In this document: positions 20,196-29,425 of the stretch, piece after piece
Position numbering within the stretch: position 1 is the first letter of the stretch
How the letters are laid out: each line of letters opens with the position of its first letter
Assembly (NCBI RefSeq): GCF_004216475.1
Contig: NZ_CP022303.1
Coordinates: 434,001 to 498,000 of the forward strand
DNA length: 64,000 nt
From: Thalassococcus sp. S3
GTDB taxonomy: Bacteria > Pseudomonadota > Alphaproteobacteria > Rhodobacterales > Rhodobacteraceae
Reading direction: 5' to 3'
The notes under the pieces: generated by a model
What the model saw: the letters and a program-made list of their open reading frames with translations, nothing else
Told to the model about the DNA's origin: nothing
Database searches by the model: none
Position numbers and translations under genes: made by a program

Positions 20196-21356
20196 ATGGG
20201 AAAACACACGATTTTAGGCGGTAAGGTTCACATCTACCGCCGCGAAGGTAGCTCTAAATGGCAGTGCGCTAGCTTTCTGGCAGGACGGAACCGGCGCGCA
20301 TCAACGAAAACGGACAGCCTATCTTTAGCCAAGGACTTCGCGGAGGACTGGTACTTAACGCTTCGCGGGAAGCTACGAGACGGCGAAATCCACGGCGAAA
20401 AAACATTCAAGCACGCAGCAGAGAAGTTCATGGCTGAGTATGAAGCTCTGACCAACGGCGAGCGCAATCCTCGCTGGGTGCAAGATCACTACCGTCGAAT
20501 CAGGCTCCATCTCATCCCGTTCTTCGGCGAGATGGCGCTATCGACCATCAATGGTGGGACCGTTCAGGACTATCGTATTGCTCGCATCAACGTCGCTGAA
20601 GACCGAAAGCCGCCTTCGCGCAGCACATTGCACCACGAGACAGTAACTCTGCGGCAGGTGCTCAAGACAGCCGTCAGGCAAGGCTGGCTCACGCACGTGC
20701 CCGATGTCTCTGCGCCCTATAAGGCATCTGGAAAAATCGTTCATAGAGCGTGGTTTTCGCCAGACGAATACAAAAAGCTTTACGAGGCCACCCGTGCCAA
20801 CATCAAGCAGGCGAAAGGTGAGCGGAACAAGTATCTTGCCGAACAACTCCATGACAAAATCCTCTTCATGGCGAACACAGGTATCCGCCCCGATGAGGCC
20901 AACTGGCTCGAATACCGTGACGTAGAGATCGTTGAGGACGAAGCGACCGGTGAAACGATCTTAGAGATCGAAGTCCGAGGGAAGCGCGGAGTAGGGTACT
21001 GCAAGAGCACTACAGGCGCTGTGCGGCCCTTCCAGCGCATGCTAGAGCGCAACAACCCAGACCCAATGGAACGCCTCTTCGCCTATGATCACAAGAAACA
21101 ATTCAATCGCATTCTCGAAGATACCGGGTTGAAGTTTGACCGCCAAGGCAACCGGCGCGCGCTATACTCGCTTCGCCACAGTTACATCTCCTTTCGGCTA
21201 CTCGAAGGCGCAGACATCTACCAGATCGCGAAGAACTGCCGGACATCGGTTGAGATGATCGAGAAGCACTATGCCGTGCATCTCAAAAACAGCCTAGATG
21301 CCGCCGCCATCAACGTGCGTAAGATTCGCAAAGCTAAGCCGAAGCGCCAAAGCTAA
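20196..21356 (+). CDS. int: Site-specific tyrosine recombinase (integrase of the element)
   Basis: 386 residues. It has an N-terminal arm-binding and SAM-like core domain (about residues 70-165) and a C-terminal catalytic domain with Arg231 (NTGIRPDE), the box SLRHSYISF (Arg327, with Tyr324 where many family members have His) and Tyr359 (MIEKHYAVHL). Its position next to the tRNA repeat is the classic arrangement of tRNA-targeting integrases. It should catalyse integration and excision at the 49-bp core; no obvious Xis gene is beside it. Confidence 0.94.
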   Translation: MGKHTILGGKVHIYRREGSSKWQCASFLAGRNRRASTKTDSLSLAKDFAEDWYLTLRGKLRDGEIHGEKTFKHAAEKFMAEYEALTNGERNPRWVQDHYRRIRLHLIPFFGEMALSTINGGTVQDYRIARINVAEDRKPPSRSTLHHETVTLRQVLKTAVRQGWLTHVPDVSAPYKASGKIVHRAWFSPDEYKKLYEATRANIKQAKGERNKYLAEQLHDKILFMANTGIRPDEANWLEYRDVEIVEDEATGETILEIEVRGKRGVGYCKSTTGAVRPFQRMLERNNPDPMERLFAYDHKKQFNRILEDTGLKFDRQGNRRALYSLRHSYISFRLLEGADIYQIAKNCRTSVEMIEKHYAVHLKNSLDAAAINVRKIRKAKPKRQS

Positions 21357-21742
21357 GATAGCAACGTTCGAAAACTCGCCAAGGCGTGTTCAGCAGGGCG
21401 CTTGGCGTGAGAAGTCACGACAAGCAAGCCTCAGCCCATGTCCCGATGAATGCGAGTGTGCCGTAAGCACGCCCGGCTCGCGTTCAATGCCAAAGGCTCT
21501 GCAAGAACTTGCAGAGCCGCCTTGAGCCTGCCCGATGGGCAGATAAGGCGAAAGCGAACCGCAAACTGGTCTTCACCATGAACGAAAAAGATCAAACATC
21601 ATAGAACGAGCACCCGCGCCCTACGAGGACGATTGAGTATCGTCATCAAGCGCGTCCCTCCCTGAGGATAAAACGTAATACAACTGTAACACAAAAAATT
21701 CTCAGATACCGTACAATGTGTTAATAAGTTCAGAGGTATGAG
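21357..21742. other. Gene-poor stretch after the integrase gene
   Basis: About 385 bases with no convincing gene. It holds a perfect inverted repeat at 21495-21518 and becomes AT-rich toward the next gene (21660-21742), where a promoter is likely. Confidence 0.5.
21495..21518. repeat. Perfect 11-bp inverted repeat
   Basis: GGCTCTGCAAG and its complement with a 2-base centre, 139 bases after the integrase stop. It could fold as a hairpin (10-bp stem, 4-nt loop) ending the integrase transcript, but no T-tract follows, so it may instead be a protein site. Confidence 0.5.
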
Positions 21743-21976
21743 ATGTTTAGATTTCCCGAAAACAATGTTGGAGTTCTTTTGACTGACGCCTTTCTACGGG
21801 TAGCTGTATTTTTTGGTGTTGCTGCTTACTTTACTTACGGTAGCAAAGAAAATGATCCGATGCAGCCTATTGCTAAAGGCAGTGAAACCAACATCAAAAA
21901 AAACCATGAAATGTTAGAAGTGACGCCGCCTTTAGCAACACCTGTGAATAAGGAATTATCTACACGCGCGCTGTAG
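21743..21976 (+). CDS. Small hypothetical membrane protein
   Basis: 77 residues with one likely membrane helix (about residues 10-32, LLTDAFLRVAVFFGVAAYFTY) and a hydrophilic tail. It is AT-rich compared with the host genes and has a weak ribosome site. The end overlaps the convergent secreted-protein gene by 21 bases. No family recognised; the gene is plausible but unproven. Confidence 0.4.
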   Translation: MFRFPENNVGVLLTDAFLRVAVFFGVAAYFTYGSKENDPMQPIAKGSETNIKKNHEMLEVTPPLATPVNKELSTRAL

Positions 21977-22702
21977 ACTTGCCTCACAGCGCTGAATACC
22001 TGCTATATTTGCGCTGCCAGCAACGGCTAAACCAAACAGTGCTCCTAAGAAATCACCTTCCCGCATCATTCGACCACTTTCTGTGAGGGCCACGCTGCCC
22101 CCTGCGGCAAGTGCTAGATCGATCGCATCAATGTTTAGATTGTCTGCTTCTGCGAGCAGTTTGGCGCAAGCTGCCCCTGCTGCCCCGCTTCCCAGTGGTC
22201 CAGTGTTTTCCCCGAACGTGTAATTAGCCGCCTTTTGTGTCCCGAAACCGCACGCTAGCGCTTTTGCCGCAAATTGAACGCAATATTGCCTTGTGCTTCT
22301 ACAGGCTTGAGGCCGCGTTTCCTGGGGGGTGGTGTCTGCATATCTTGGATTCTGCCACGCAGCGCCTGTGTCCCAAGCATAAGCCTCTAAGAACCTCTTA
22401 CCCGACGAACAAAAAGACTTCTCTGGTATACGTCCTGTAGATTTCCAGTTTTCCATCACTGCGTCACGTTCCTCAGGCCAAAGTGAGCCGATTGAGACCG
22501 CATACCAGCCATTTTGGGAAAGAAAAATACGCGTGTTCTCGTTTGGGTTCATGTTCGCTTGTATGTAATCCTGCGCCTCTGCGATTGATTTGCGAGACGC
22601 GACAATTAGCTCGCACTTCCCATCCACCAGAAATTCCTTCGCATCAGCATCGGAAGCCCATAGACAGCTCAACAATGCCGCTAAAATCAATTGGCGCCAC
22701 AT
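21956..22702 (-). CDS. Hypothetical exported protein
   Basis: 248 residues with a signal peptide (WRQLILAALLSCLWASDADA). The next 90 residues (CELIVASRKSIAEAQDYI, RIFLSQNGWYAVSIGS) have a SPOR-like alternation, though I cannot assign the domain firmly. The C-terminal third is glycine/alanine rich with several Cys that could form disulfides. It lies 12 bases after the membrane protein gene at 22715 and is probably co-transcribed with it. Function unknown. Confidence 0.6.
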   Translation of the reverse strand: MWRQLILAALLSCLWASDADAKEFLVDGKCELIVASRKSIAEAQDYIQANMNPNENTRIFLSQNGWYAVSIGSLWPEERDAVMENWKSTGRIPEKSFCSSGKRFLEAYAWDTGAAWQNPRYADTTPQETRPQACRSTRQYCVQFAAKALACGFGTQKAANYTFGENTGPLGSGAAGAACAKLLAEADNLNIDAIDLALAAGGSVALTESGRMMREGDFLGALFGLAVAGSANIAGIQRCEASLQRACR

Positions 22703-22714
22703 AAATCACCTCTT

Positions 22715-23896
22715 TCATTTCTGAACAAAATTTTTAATGTGCGGGGGAAGAAGAATGCGCCGCACGTCGCTATACCAACGGTCATTCACCTGATATAGTT
22801 CAGGTGCAATTTTGCCCTTCCAACGTGCAATCGTTGTCTCAAGCCCATGGTGCGTTTCTGCCTCAAATTCCTCTCGGGTCATGTTTTCCCGAAAGGCGTT
22901 GATGACGTAGTCAGCAGACAGGCCTGCGAGCAGCCCAACAATGTTCCCAATCACAGGTACCTCAGAGCCGAGCACACTTCCCCCAGCAGCAAAGCCCACA
23001 GTGGCCAGCAGTTCGCCGCCAATGGTAGTTACCACGGGAAGAAGAACGGCTGAAATTTCGGCTGAAAATAGCGCGCTACTAAGTAGGATTGTTGCACTGA
23101 CGGCGGCAGATGAAACAACCTGTCCCGAGCGATTACGCGGCCCGTCAAACTGTGCCGCATCCCATGCTAAATCCAACGCAATAATCTCATCCGCCTTGAT
23201 GCTTTGCGCATGGGGGTCTTGGGCGTACAAGAACTCCACTAGCTCTAAGTCGAACGAATCCATCTCCGCTAGAAAGCGGTCGTAAGAGGCAGCAACGATC
23301 ACATGCACGCCTGTCTCAATCGCTGGGTCCCGATGCTGGGGCTGCAATATGATACGGGTATACGCCTCCATCAGATTGTCCTGAATATTGCGCTCCGCCA
23401 CCGAAAGGGCCCGGTTGGCATCGATGCGCATTTCCATATTCCACAGACTGGAAAGTGCGCTGCCGCCAACCTCCCTCATGCTGACGGTAAGCGCACTGGC
23501 GACGAGCTTGTAAGTCTGGCCCCAAGCATAAAACCAATCTGCATAGGCAGATACGGCCACATCTCTATCCGAAAAGACACCGTCAAAGAGCGTGGCAAGA
23601 TCTTTGTCTATCTGCTCACGTGCGTGTAGTTTTTCTTCCTCAATGCGCCGCGAAAGGTCACGGAAAAATACCTCTGCCTGTTTGCGCTCCACCATCGCGC
23701 GAAATGCTGCGCCATCACTGGATTGATAGACGAAAGACAGTTTTTCCTCATCGATGCGGACTTCATCAGTGCTTACTTTGATGACATCAGAAGATGTGAT
23801 GCGCTCAGGATTGGGATGTGAAGAAAACGGCGATATATTGATAAAAAGCCATGCCCCCAACAACGCTACACCAGCAAAAACTATGGGCTTAATCAC
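22715..23896 (-). CDS. Hypothetical membrane-anchored protein
   Basis: 393 residues. An N-terminal membrane helix (residues 5-21) is followed by a long charged helical region (about 60-235) and a hydrophobic Gly/Ala/Val-rich segment (about 265-330: VVSSAAVSATILLSSALFSAEI, GFAAGGSVLGSEVP) that could be membrane-inserted, then a basic tail. The mix of helical stalk and glycine-rich hydrophobic segment recalls pore-forming or phage-tail-like proteins, but I cannot assign it. It lies in a minus-strand operon with the genes at 21956 and 23908. Confidence 0.6.
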   Translation of the reverse strand: MIKPIVFAGVALLGAWLFINISPFSSHPNPERITSSDVIKVSTDEVRIDEEKLSFVYQSSDGAAFRAMVERKQAEVFFRDLSRRIEEEKLHAREQIDKDLATLFDGVFSDRDVAVSAYADWFYAWGQTYKLVASALTVSMREVGGSALSSLWNMEMRIDANRALSVAERNIQDNLMEAYTRIILQPQHRDPAIETGVHVIVAASYDRFLAEMDSFDLELVEFLYAQDPHAQSIKADEIIALDLAWDAAQFDGPRNRSGQVVSSAAVSATILLSSALFSAEISAVLLPVVTTIGGELLATVGFAAGGSVLGSEVPVIGNIVGLLAGLSADYVINAFRENMTREEFEAETHHGLETTIARWKGKIAPELYQVNDRWYSDVRRILLPPHIKNFVQK

Positions 23897-23907
23897 ATGA
23901 TAATCCT

Positions 23908-24258
23908 CTATTCTGGTTCAATCTCCGCCCTTTTGATTTCAGGGGTCTCAATCTCAGGTGCTTCGATACCTATGCCTTGCTCATTGTCCCACACCGTCTC
24001 GCTGAAATCCTCGCCTTCAATCGGATTGCCCTGAATGTCTAGGCCCTCGTCAGGCTTAGTTTCAGGTTCAGGAGACCCTTCGGGTGTATAGGTTTTGTGA
24101 AGCCGAGGGGTTTGCACCGAACCGGTCCAGCCCTCTTCTATGAGCTTTTGTCTTATGTCATCCCGGGCATAGCTGGCTTCTTGGCTAAGCGTTTGCGCAA
24201 CGTCCCGTTTCACGTCAGCGCTCAGATTATTAGCCCATGCCCTGAATTTCCCAGCCAT
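23908..24258 (-). CDS. Hypothetical protein with acidic repetitive tail
   Basis: 116 residues, no signal peptide. The N-terminal 45 residues are predicted helical and charged; the C terminus is acidic with a short repeat (EAPEIE, TPEIKR, AEIEPE). It is the first gene of a three-gene minus-strand operon and is divergent from the VirD4-like ATPase, only about 50 bases away. No family recognised. Confidence 0.55.
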   Translation of the reverse strand: MAGKFRAWANNLSADVKRDVAQTLSQEASYARDDIRQKLIEEGWTGSVQTPRLHKTYTPEGSPEPETKPDEGLDIQGNPIEGEDFSETVWDNEQGIGIEAPEIETPEIKRAEIEPE

Positions 24259-24308
24259 TAACGAGAATCCTCTGTACCGTTCACTCTACCGTGAGTAGCG
24301 TGCGCAGT

Positions 24309-25808
24309 ATGAAGTTCTTTCGCAAGAAGATTCCGACCATTCCTTTTCACGGCGATCTAAAAACGCCCCTTCTTTCCTTTGGGCGTGATCAATTTTTGCT
24401 CGATGACGCCACGCGCGGGGTGCTGGTGCTGGGCGGGACAGGTAGCGGTAAGACCTCCGGTAGCGCTAGAGCGCTCGCCATGGCCTATTTGAAAGCCGGA
24501 ATGGGCGGGCTGATCTTGTGCGCCAAACCCGATGAGGCCGATAACTGGCGCGCTTATGCGAAGGCCACAGGCCGCGAGCATGATATCATCGAGATTAACG
24601 AAAGCGCAGATCGAAGATTTAACTTCCTCGACTATTCCTTAGCAACCATTGCCAACAAGGACGGATTCCAGAGCAATTTGCTCAATGTGATCGACACCAT
24701 CACCGAGGCCGCAACCGCATCGAGCGGCGAGGGGGACGGGGAGAACCGCTTCTTTCGGGACAATGCCCGTGAAATGGTCTCTCACGTGCTGCCCCTGCTG
24801 ATTGCGGTGTATGGGCGGCTCACCATCAAGGACATTGTGGCCTTCATCGACAGCGCCCCAACGACGCGGGCCGATCTGGAAAGTCAGGAATGGCAAACAG
24901 GCTATGCGGGCCGCACGCTCGCCGCCGCGAGCTTGCTCATGGACGATGACCCGGACCTAGAGGTGCATGGTGAATATTGGCTAACCCGCTTTGTCGATTG
25001 GTCAGATAAGACCCGCTCTAGCGTGGTGTCCACCTTCACCAGCACCGTCTACCCGTTCCTGACCGGAAAGCTACGTGACCTGTTCTGTAGTGACACGAAC
25101 TGGGTCCCTGACATGTCCCATAACGGGGCGCTTATCATCGCTAACCTGCCGATCAAGAAATTTGGGCAGACGGGTGAGGTGGCGCAGAAGATCATCAAGT
25201 ACCTTTGGCAAGTCTCCGTTGAAGCGCGCACACCGAACGGCAAAGAGCCGATGCGACCGGTATTCCTCTTCGCCGATGAATGCCAGTTTTTCATATCATC
25301 AAGCTCTGACGCAGAGTTCTTCAGCACGGCGCGATCCGCGCGGGCGTGCGGCGTGTATCTGACCCAAGACCTCCCCAGCTTCTATTCCCGCCTTGCAGGC
25401 AAGGGCGGGGAGCATGACGCGGATGCGCTCATCGGGAAATTTCAAACCCGCATCTTTCACAGCAATGTGGATAAGACCACGAACCTTGCCGCTGCCGAGA
25501 TGATCGGCAAGATCACCAAGCAGCAGGCGAGTAGGCAGCAAAACTTCACGCAGAACCGAGGCGAAGGCGGCGCCTATCAAGCCCACGATGTGGCGCAGTC
25601 GGACAATAGCGGCCTAGGCCGCAGCACCTCCGAGACGCTATCGACCTATCAGGACTATGCAGTTCCGCCCGAATACTTCACCAACCAGCTTCGCAACGGC
25701 ACCAAGGCCAACCGCTTTAAGGTTGACGGCATTGTCGTGACCGGCGGCAAGACATGGAAGCACAGCCGCGCCAATTTCATCAAGGCGGAGTTTGACCAAC
25801 GGCTATGA
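24309..25808 (+). CDS. VirD4/TraG-like coupling ATPase without membrane domain
   Basis: About 499 residues. Walker A (LGGTGSGKTS, residues 41-50) and Walker B (FLFADECQFF, about 319-328) are typical of type IV coupling proteins, as is the surrounding AWA/FtsK-like fold (NLPIKKFGQTGEVAQK). Unlike VirD4, no N-terminal transmembrane helices are present. GTG 24291 would add six residues. The stop overlaps the next gene (ATGA), which encodes a membrane protein, so the membrane part may be supplied in trans. It probably brings the relaxase-DNA complex to a conjugation channel. Confidence 0.8.
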   Translation: MKFFRKKIPTIPFHGDLKTPLLSFGRDQFLLDDATRGVLVLGGTGSGKTSGSARALAMAYLKAGMGGLILCAKPDEADNWRAYAKATGREHDIIEINESADRRFNFLDYSLATIANKDGFQSNLLNVIDTITEAATASSGEGDGENRFFRDNAREMVSHVLPLLIAVYGRLTIKDIVAFIDSAPTTRADLESQEWQTGYAGRTLAAASLLMDDDPDLEVHGEYWLTRFVDWSDKTRSSVVSTFTSTVYPFLTGKLRDLFCSDTNWVPDMSHNGALIIANLPIKKFGQTGEVAQKIIKYLWQVSVEARTPNGKEPMRPVFLFADECQFFISSSSDAEFFSTARSARACGVYLTQDLPSFYSRLAGKGGEHDADALIGKFQTRIFHSNVDKTTNLAAAEMIGKITKQQASRQQNFTQNRGEGGAYQAHDVAQSDNSGLGRSTSETLSTYQDYAVPPEYFTNQLRNGTKANRFKVDGIVVTGGKTWKHSRANFIKAEFDQRL

Positions 25809-26548
25809 GGGTGTTTGATTACGCGGCCTTTTTGGTCGCGCTTGTGCTGTATGTTCCGCGCCTCACCTTATTCTGGATATACCGGGCGCTTCTGTTCATC
25901 TCCAAACCCGGCTCGCTCTACATCCTGCCTGCGCTTCTGGCCGGGCTGTTTTATTGGCAGTATGATTTCATCATCAGGAGCCTGCCGTTCTACTGGTGGG
26001 TGAATGAGGTCATTCTCGTCTATTTCCCTCACTACCCGTATCTGGAGCCGTACTGGTATCTCGGCTTCTTCTGGTTCTGCTTCACCTTCGTGCTGTACCT
26101 GCTCACCGGCGGCAGATTCCAAATCCTCGGCACAGTACTTAGCTCGCTGCCCCAGATGCGCAGGCCGTTCCCTCCTGCACTGCGGTTGCGCTTGGTCGAA
26201 CGGAAGATAAGGCCGGCATCGGTCGCGCTCGCTGTGCCGGCATTGAAACGCCGGCGCAGGGGTAAACGCGCCCCGGATGTGGCTGCGGGCCTGTCGGAGC
26301 CGCTACAGCGCCTCCTAGCGCCTCCTACGGCCCCTTTGCCGGTATCTACGCCCATTGAGCCACAGACTGCCCCAGAGGCGCCAGAAACCGCCTTTCCGTT
26401 GCAAGATCAGCTGCCCGAGGCAGAAAAAAGCGTTCCAGTTCCATCGAAACCCGCAAAGGAGGCGGTCAAGGCGCGCCCATCACGTAAGCCGCCGCCGCCT
26501 CCTTTGCCGCCGAAGGCGAGCCATGACGGGCAAAAGGATCAACCATGA
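25805..26548 (+). CDS. Membrane protein with proline-rich tail, coupled to the ATPase
   Basis: 247 residues. The first 115 hold three to four hydrophobic helices (FDYAAFLVALVLYV, SLYILPALLAGLFYW, YLGFFWFCFTFVLYLL); the rest is a basic then Pro/Ala/Glu-rich cytoplasmic tail ending PPPPPLPPKA. The start overlaps the ATPase stop and the stop overlaps the next start, so three genes form a tightly coupled unit. I infer a membrane anchor or partner for the ATPase. No family recognised. Confidence 0.6.
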   Translation: MRVFDYAAFLVALVLYVPRLTLFWIYRALLFISKPGSLYILPALLAGLFYWQYDFIIRSLPFYWWVNEVILVYFPHYPYLEPYWYLGFFWFCFTFVLYLLTGGRFQILGTVLSSLPQMRRPFPPALRLRLVERKIRPASVALAVPALKRRRRGKRAPDVAAGLSEPLQRLLAPPTAPLPVSTPIEPQTAPEAPETAFPLQDQLPEAEKSVPVPSKPAKEAVKARPSRKPPPPPLPPKASHDGQKDQP

Positions 26549-27567
26549 TCAGAGAAAGTATCGAAGAGTATCATGAAATCAGCAACCTGATCCGCGAATC
26601 TAGCAACGCGGTCATGCGCTATAGCACTGTAACAGTAACGGTTTCGAGCTCAGCGCTAGCTCTCCTAATGGGTGGCATTCCGCAACTAACCGCTGGTACT
26701 TCGACCTATCTTTTGCCTATTGCATTGATTTTGCTGGTGTCCATCACCATGCTGATCCAGCTCGCCATCAACTACAAATGCGCGTCCCACAATCGTCTAA
26801 CGGCCTACCGTAGCTTGATATCGGCGGAGAAGTTTGCCTTTCCGCCAGACGTAAAGGAGCGAGAAAAAGACTTCGACCCTGCGACTTCCTTTAGCGTGTG
26901 CATGGACTTGCTCAACTACACCTATGCGACAGGGAAATTTGACTTTACCTCCGTGAATGGTGAGTTCTTTGCTCGGAAAGGGATATTTGCGGAGCTAGAT
27001 ATTGATCCGCCAAACGACATCGACCGCTATGTTGCATACTCTTTTCCCCGCTTCGTAACATTTCCAGATAAACCAGAAGACTACGGTCGGCCTAGAAATG
27101 ATGCGGAGGTGTGGCGTTCTGTGTGGGCATTCTTTCGATTTTTCAGCATGCTGGCAGGTCTTTACAAACAAAAGGCAACATGGGGGTTCCCAGATGTCGT
27201 GAACCGCATGATATCATATATTGTGCTGATAGAATTTGGCGCTTTCGCGTATTATTGGTATTCTGCCGCTTGGAAAGGGCCGATATGGGCCGCAGCCTAT
27301 AAAGGTTGTCCACAGGCGGATGCCCTTTTACTTGCTCTATTTTCTGTCTCGACGATACTTCTTTGGCGTGTCTCTATTGAATGGCAGGAGCTCATGATTG
27401 GAGGCAAGCGGATATATAACTATTTCGTTCAGTTTGTACCTTTTCGGATGATCTATCTTAAGGGCATGTACGACGATAAGCTAAAACCTTACTACGCGGG
27501 TACGCCATGGAGATTCGACGAAAACCAGATCAAGCTGCCCGGGTCGTCGCCGTCCAAGAAGAGTTAG
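26545..27567 (+). CDS. Multi-pass membrane protein of unknown function
   Basis: 340 residues. Two hydrophobic helices (about residues 30-50 and 58-77) near the N terminus, a roughly 140-residue cytoplasmic loop, then two more (about 222-240, 260-280). The NYKCASHNRLTAYRSL motif after the second helix is reminiscent of two-helix SLATT-like effectors, without proof. It is translationally coupled to the gene at 25805, so it probably belongs to the same complex. Confidence 0.55.
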   Translation: MIRESIEEYHEISNLIRESSNAVMRYSTVTVTVSSSALALLMGGIPQLTAGTSTYLLPIALILLVSITMLIQLAINYKCASHNRLTAYRSLISAEKFAFPPDVKEREKDFDPATSFSVCMDLLNYTYATGKFDFTSVNGEFFARKGIFAELDIDPPNDIDRYVAYSFPRFVTFPDKPEDYGRPRNDAEVWRSVWAFFRFFSMLAGLYKQKATWGFPDVVNRMISYIVLIEFGAFAYYWYSAAWKGPIWAAAYKGCPQADALLLALFSVSTILLWRVSIEWQELMIGGKRIYNYFVQFVPFRMIYLKGMYDDKLKPYYAGTPWRFDENQIKLPGSSPSKKS

Positions 27568-27809
27568 AAAGTTGCCATTTGCCTCCAATCGAACGGGCGA
27601 TGATGTCGGCTTATGTACTGCAAGGGTCGGTTCCTGCGGAGGAGCTTCAAGCGTTTGGCCATCGTCTTGTAAGGTTTGGAGAGGGAACTGTTACTGAAGA
27701 CGAAGCAGCGCGGTTCATAACCGAGATCAGCAGTGTGTGCGTGCTAACTGGCAAAGGTATGACGCACGAATTTTCCGCGCCACAAAGGCTACAGCAATCC
27801 CGCCAATAG
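27507..27809 (+). CDS. Small hypothetical protein
   Basis: 100 residues if ATG 27507 is used, overlapping the upstream gene by 61 bases; ATG 27600 would give a shorter protein with no overlap. The sequence is helical, without membrane segments. No ribosome site stands out. No family recognised. Confidence 0.35.
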   Translation: MEIRRKPDQAARVVAVQEELESCHLPPIERAMMSAYVLQGSVPAEELQAFGHRLVRFGEGTVTEDEAARFITEISSVCVLTGKGMTHEFSAPQRLQQSRQ

Positions 27810-28011
27810 CACACGCTCGCCTTTACCGCTGAAGGTGAGAGCGGCTGATCCATCTTCTCACCTGGCTTTTCCTTGCGGAGGAGCTAAGCCGCTAGGAAAG
27901 TCAAAATTCCTCGTTTTATTTGCCCTGGTTTCCTTTTCGGCAAACGCCGATAACGCTTCGCGAGCATGCTTCTTATCTAGTGAACTCATCGGAAATCTGG
28001 TACGTCAAACT

Positions 28012-28422
28012 ATGACATTTAGCCTTCGGAATGCATCATTTATCGCGCTCGCTTTTGTAGTGATGCATCTAACCCTGCCTGACAGTGTACTTGGTGAAGA
28101 AACAGATGGAAGCGACAGTACTCTGACGCGCGAGCAATTAGAGCAGCTAATTGGCCCCTTGGATGGCGGCACTGAAGAGGGTAACCGAACCGATGTTCGC
28201 CGCGTTGGGGAGCCGACCAACTCAACGCAAGATGCCCCTTCGCAAGAAAGGCGAGATAGTGACGCTGACCTATCTCCGATCATTGAGCTTCCCGGTGACA
28301 AAGAAGCTGTGCCCGAGACGCCAATTGGCCCTAAGTCCCAACAGCTTCGAGATTTTGAACGGTCGCGTGACACTCGGATTAACAACATGAGCCACCACGG
28401 CTGCAACAGTTGCCATGGATAG
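28012..28422 (+). CDS. Small exported protein ending in CxxCH
   Basis: 136 residues with a signal peptide (SFIALAFVVMHLTLPDSVLG), an acidic middle part rich in Asp, Glu and Ser, and the last residues GCNSCHG. CNSCH matches the c-type heme attachment motif CxxCH, here at the extreme C terminus. It is too short for a normal cytochrome fold. I chose ATG 28012; a longer open frame reaches 27835 but lacks a sensible start. Function unknown. Confidence 0.5.
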   Translation: MTFSLRNASFIALAFVVMHLTLPDSVLGEETDGSDSTLTREQLEQLIGPLDGGTEEGNRTDVRRVGEPTNSTQDAPSQERRDSDADLSPIIELPGDKEAVPETPIGPKSQQLRDFERSRDTRINNMSHHGCNSCHG

Positions 28423-28657
28423 ACATACCGCCCTAAACACTGGATGTCCTCTTCGATGGCCCGCGTCTCTTGCCGCAGCCATCGCTGTCATTGACCTGCC
28501 ACCTTGCGGACCCCCCGCCTTTGGGCTGTCCAGCGCCTAAGCGCTGCGGACTCTGCGTGGCAGGCCGGGCCTTTAGCCGACAGCAGGCGGGCTGCTCCGC
28601 GATTCATTGGCAGATGACGCGATTGGCGCGGCATCGCCACACACAACGGAGGACATC

Positions 28658-28858
28658 ATGTCTAAACCAACTCACAATATCATTTACAAAGCTCGAAGCT
28701 ATGAAACGGACGCCGGGGAAGTAAAGTTCGCCTACGGTGCCATTGGCGCAGCTTGGTCGGATGAAGACGGCGCCGTCAGCCGCATCAAACTCGACAGTGT
28801 GCCTGTCAATTGGGATGGCTTTCTGTACCTGCGTACAAGAGACGAACTACCCCAATAA
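28658..28858 (+). CDS. Small conserved-looking hypothetical protein
   Basis: 66 residues with a very good ribosome site (CGGAGGA) before ATG 28658. The composition (beta-rich, ending DGFLYLRTRDELPQ) looks like a real small protein. It lies between structured, gene-free leader sequence (28423-28657) and the convergent mobilization operon. No family recognised. Confidence 0.55.
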   Translation: MSKPTHNIIYKARSYETDAGEVKFAYGAIGAAWSDEDGAVSRIKLDSVPVNWDGFLYLRTRDELPQ

Positions 28859-28957
28859 GAGGTTTGGAAATCAAGCTGGAAGCCTTCAAAACTGGCTTCC
28901 AGCAACTGCGTCGCGGGTAGGTGCCCGTTGACGTGGTCTAGCTCTGCAGGACGAGAG

Positions 28958-29425
28958 CTATGTGGTTGCGGGAGGCCCTTGCTCCTTGCCTTCAGCCTCT
29001 GTGTTGATGTCACCGATAATTACCCAATCAACAACGGGTTCACCTTCGCTCAAATCAGGGTAAGCCGAGGGATCAAACTCGTACACGGCCTGCAACGTGT
29101 GCTCCATGATCCCTTGGAACATCTCGTGCAGGTGCGCCCCGCGCAACGTCACAGCTTTGCCGCGATGCGTCAGCTTTAGGTAGCTGCCATAGTCACCCTC
29201 TTTCAGGTCAAGGTTTTCGAGGTTGTGATACATAAAGCCATGCCGTGACCCGTCCTTACAAAATAGTGAGAACCCCATATGCGGGAAGCCATCCGATATA
29301 ATCGCTGCTTGATAGCGGCGTTCATCATTGCCTCCATCCAGACGTCCACCGCTGGGTATCTCACCGCGTGAACGGATAATGCGATCTGCGATCCGGCTGC
29401 GAGTAGGTGATATGTCATCAATCAT
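28958..29425 (-). CDS. Hypothetical protein coupled to the relaxase gene
   Basis: 155 residues, hydrophilic, no signal peptide. It starts inside the relaxase stop (ATGA overlap at 29422), so it is translated with the relaxase and may help DNA processing. The sequence has a basic N terminus (SRIADRIIRSRGE) and an acidic C terminus. No family recognised. Confidence 0.6.
   Translation of the reverse strand: MIDDISPTRSRIADRIIRSRGEIPSGGRLDGGNDERRYQAAIISDGFPHMGFSLFCKDGSRHGFMYHNLENLDLKEGDYGSYLKLTHRGKAVTLRGAHLHEMFQGIMEHTLQAVYEFDPSAYPDLSEGEPVVDWVIIGDINTEAEGKEQGPPATT

Noticed and set aside
21298..21525. 75-residue frame overlapping the integrase end
   Set aside because: No family, poor start; it includes the inverted repeat.
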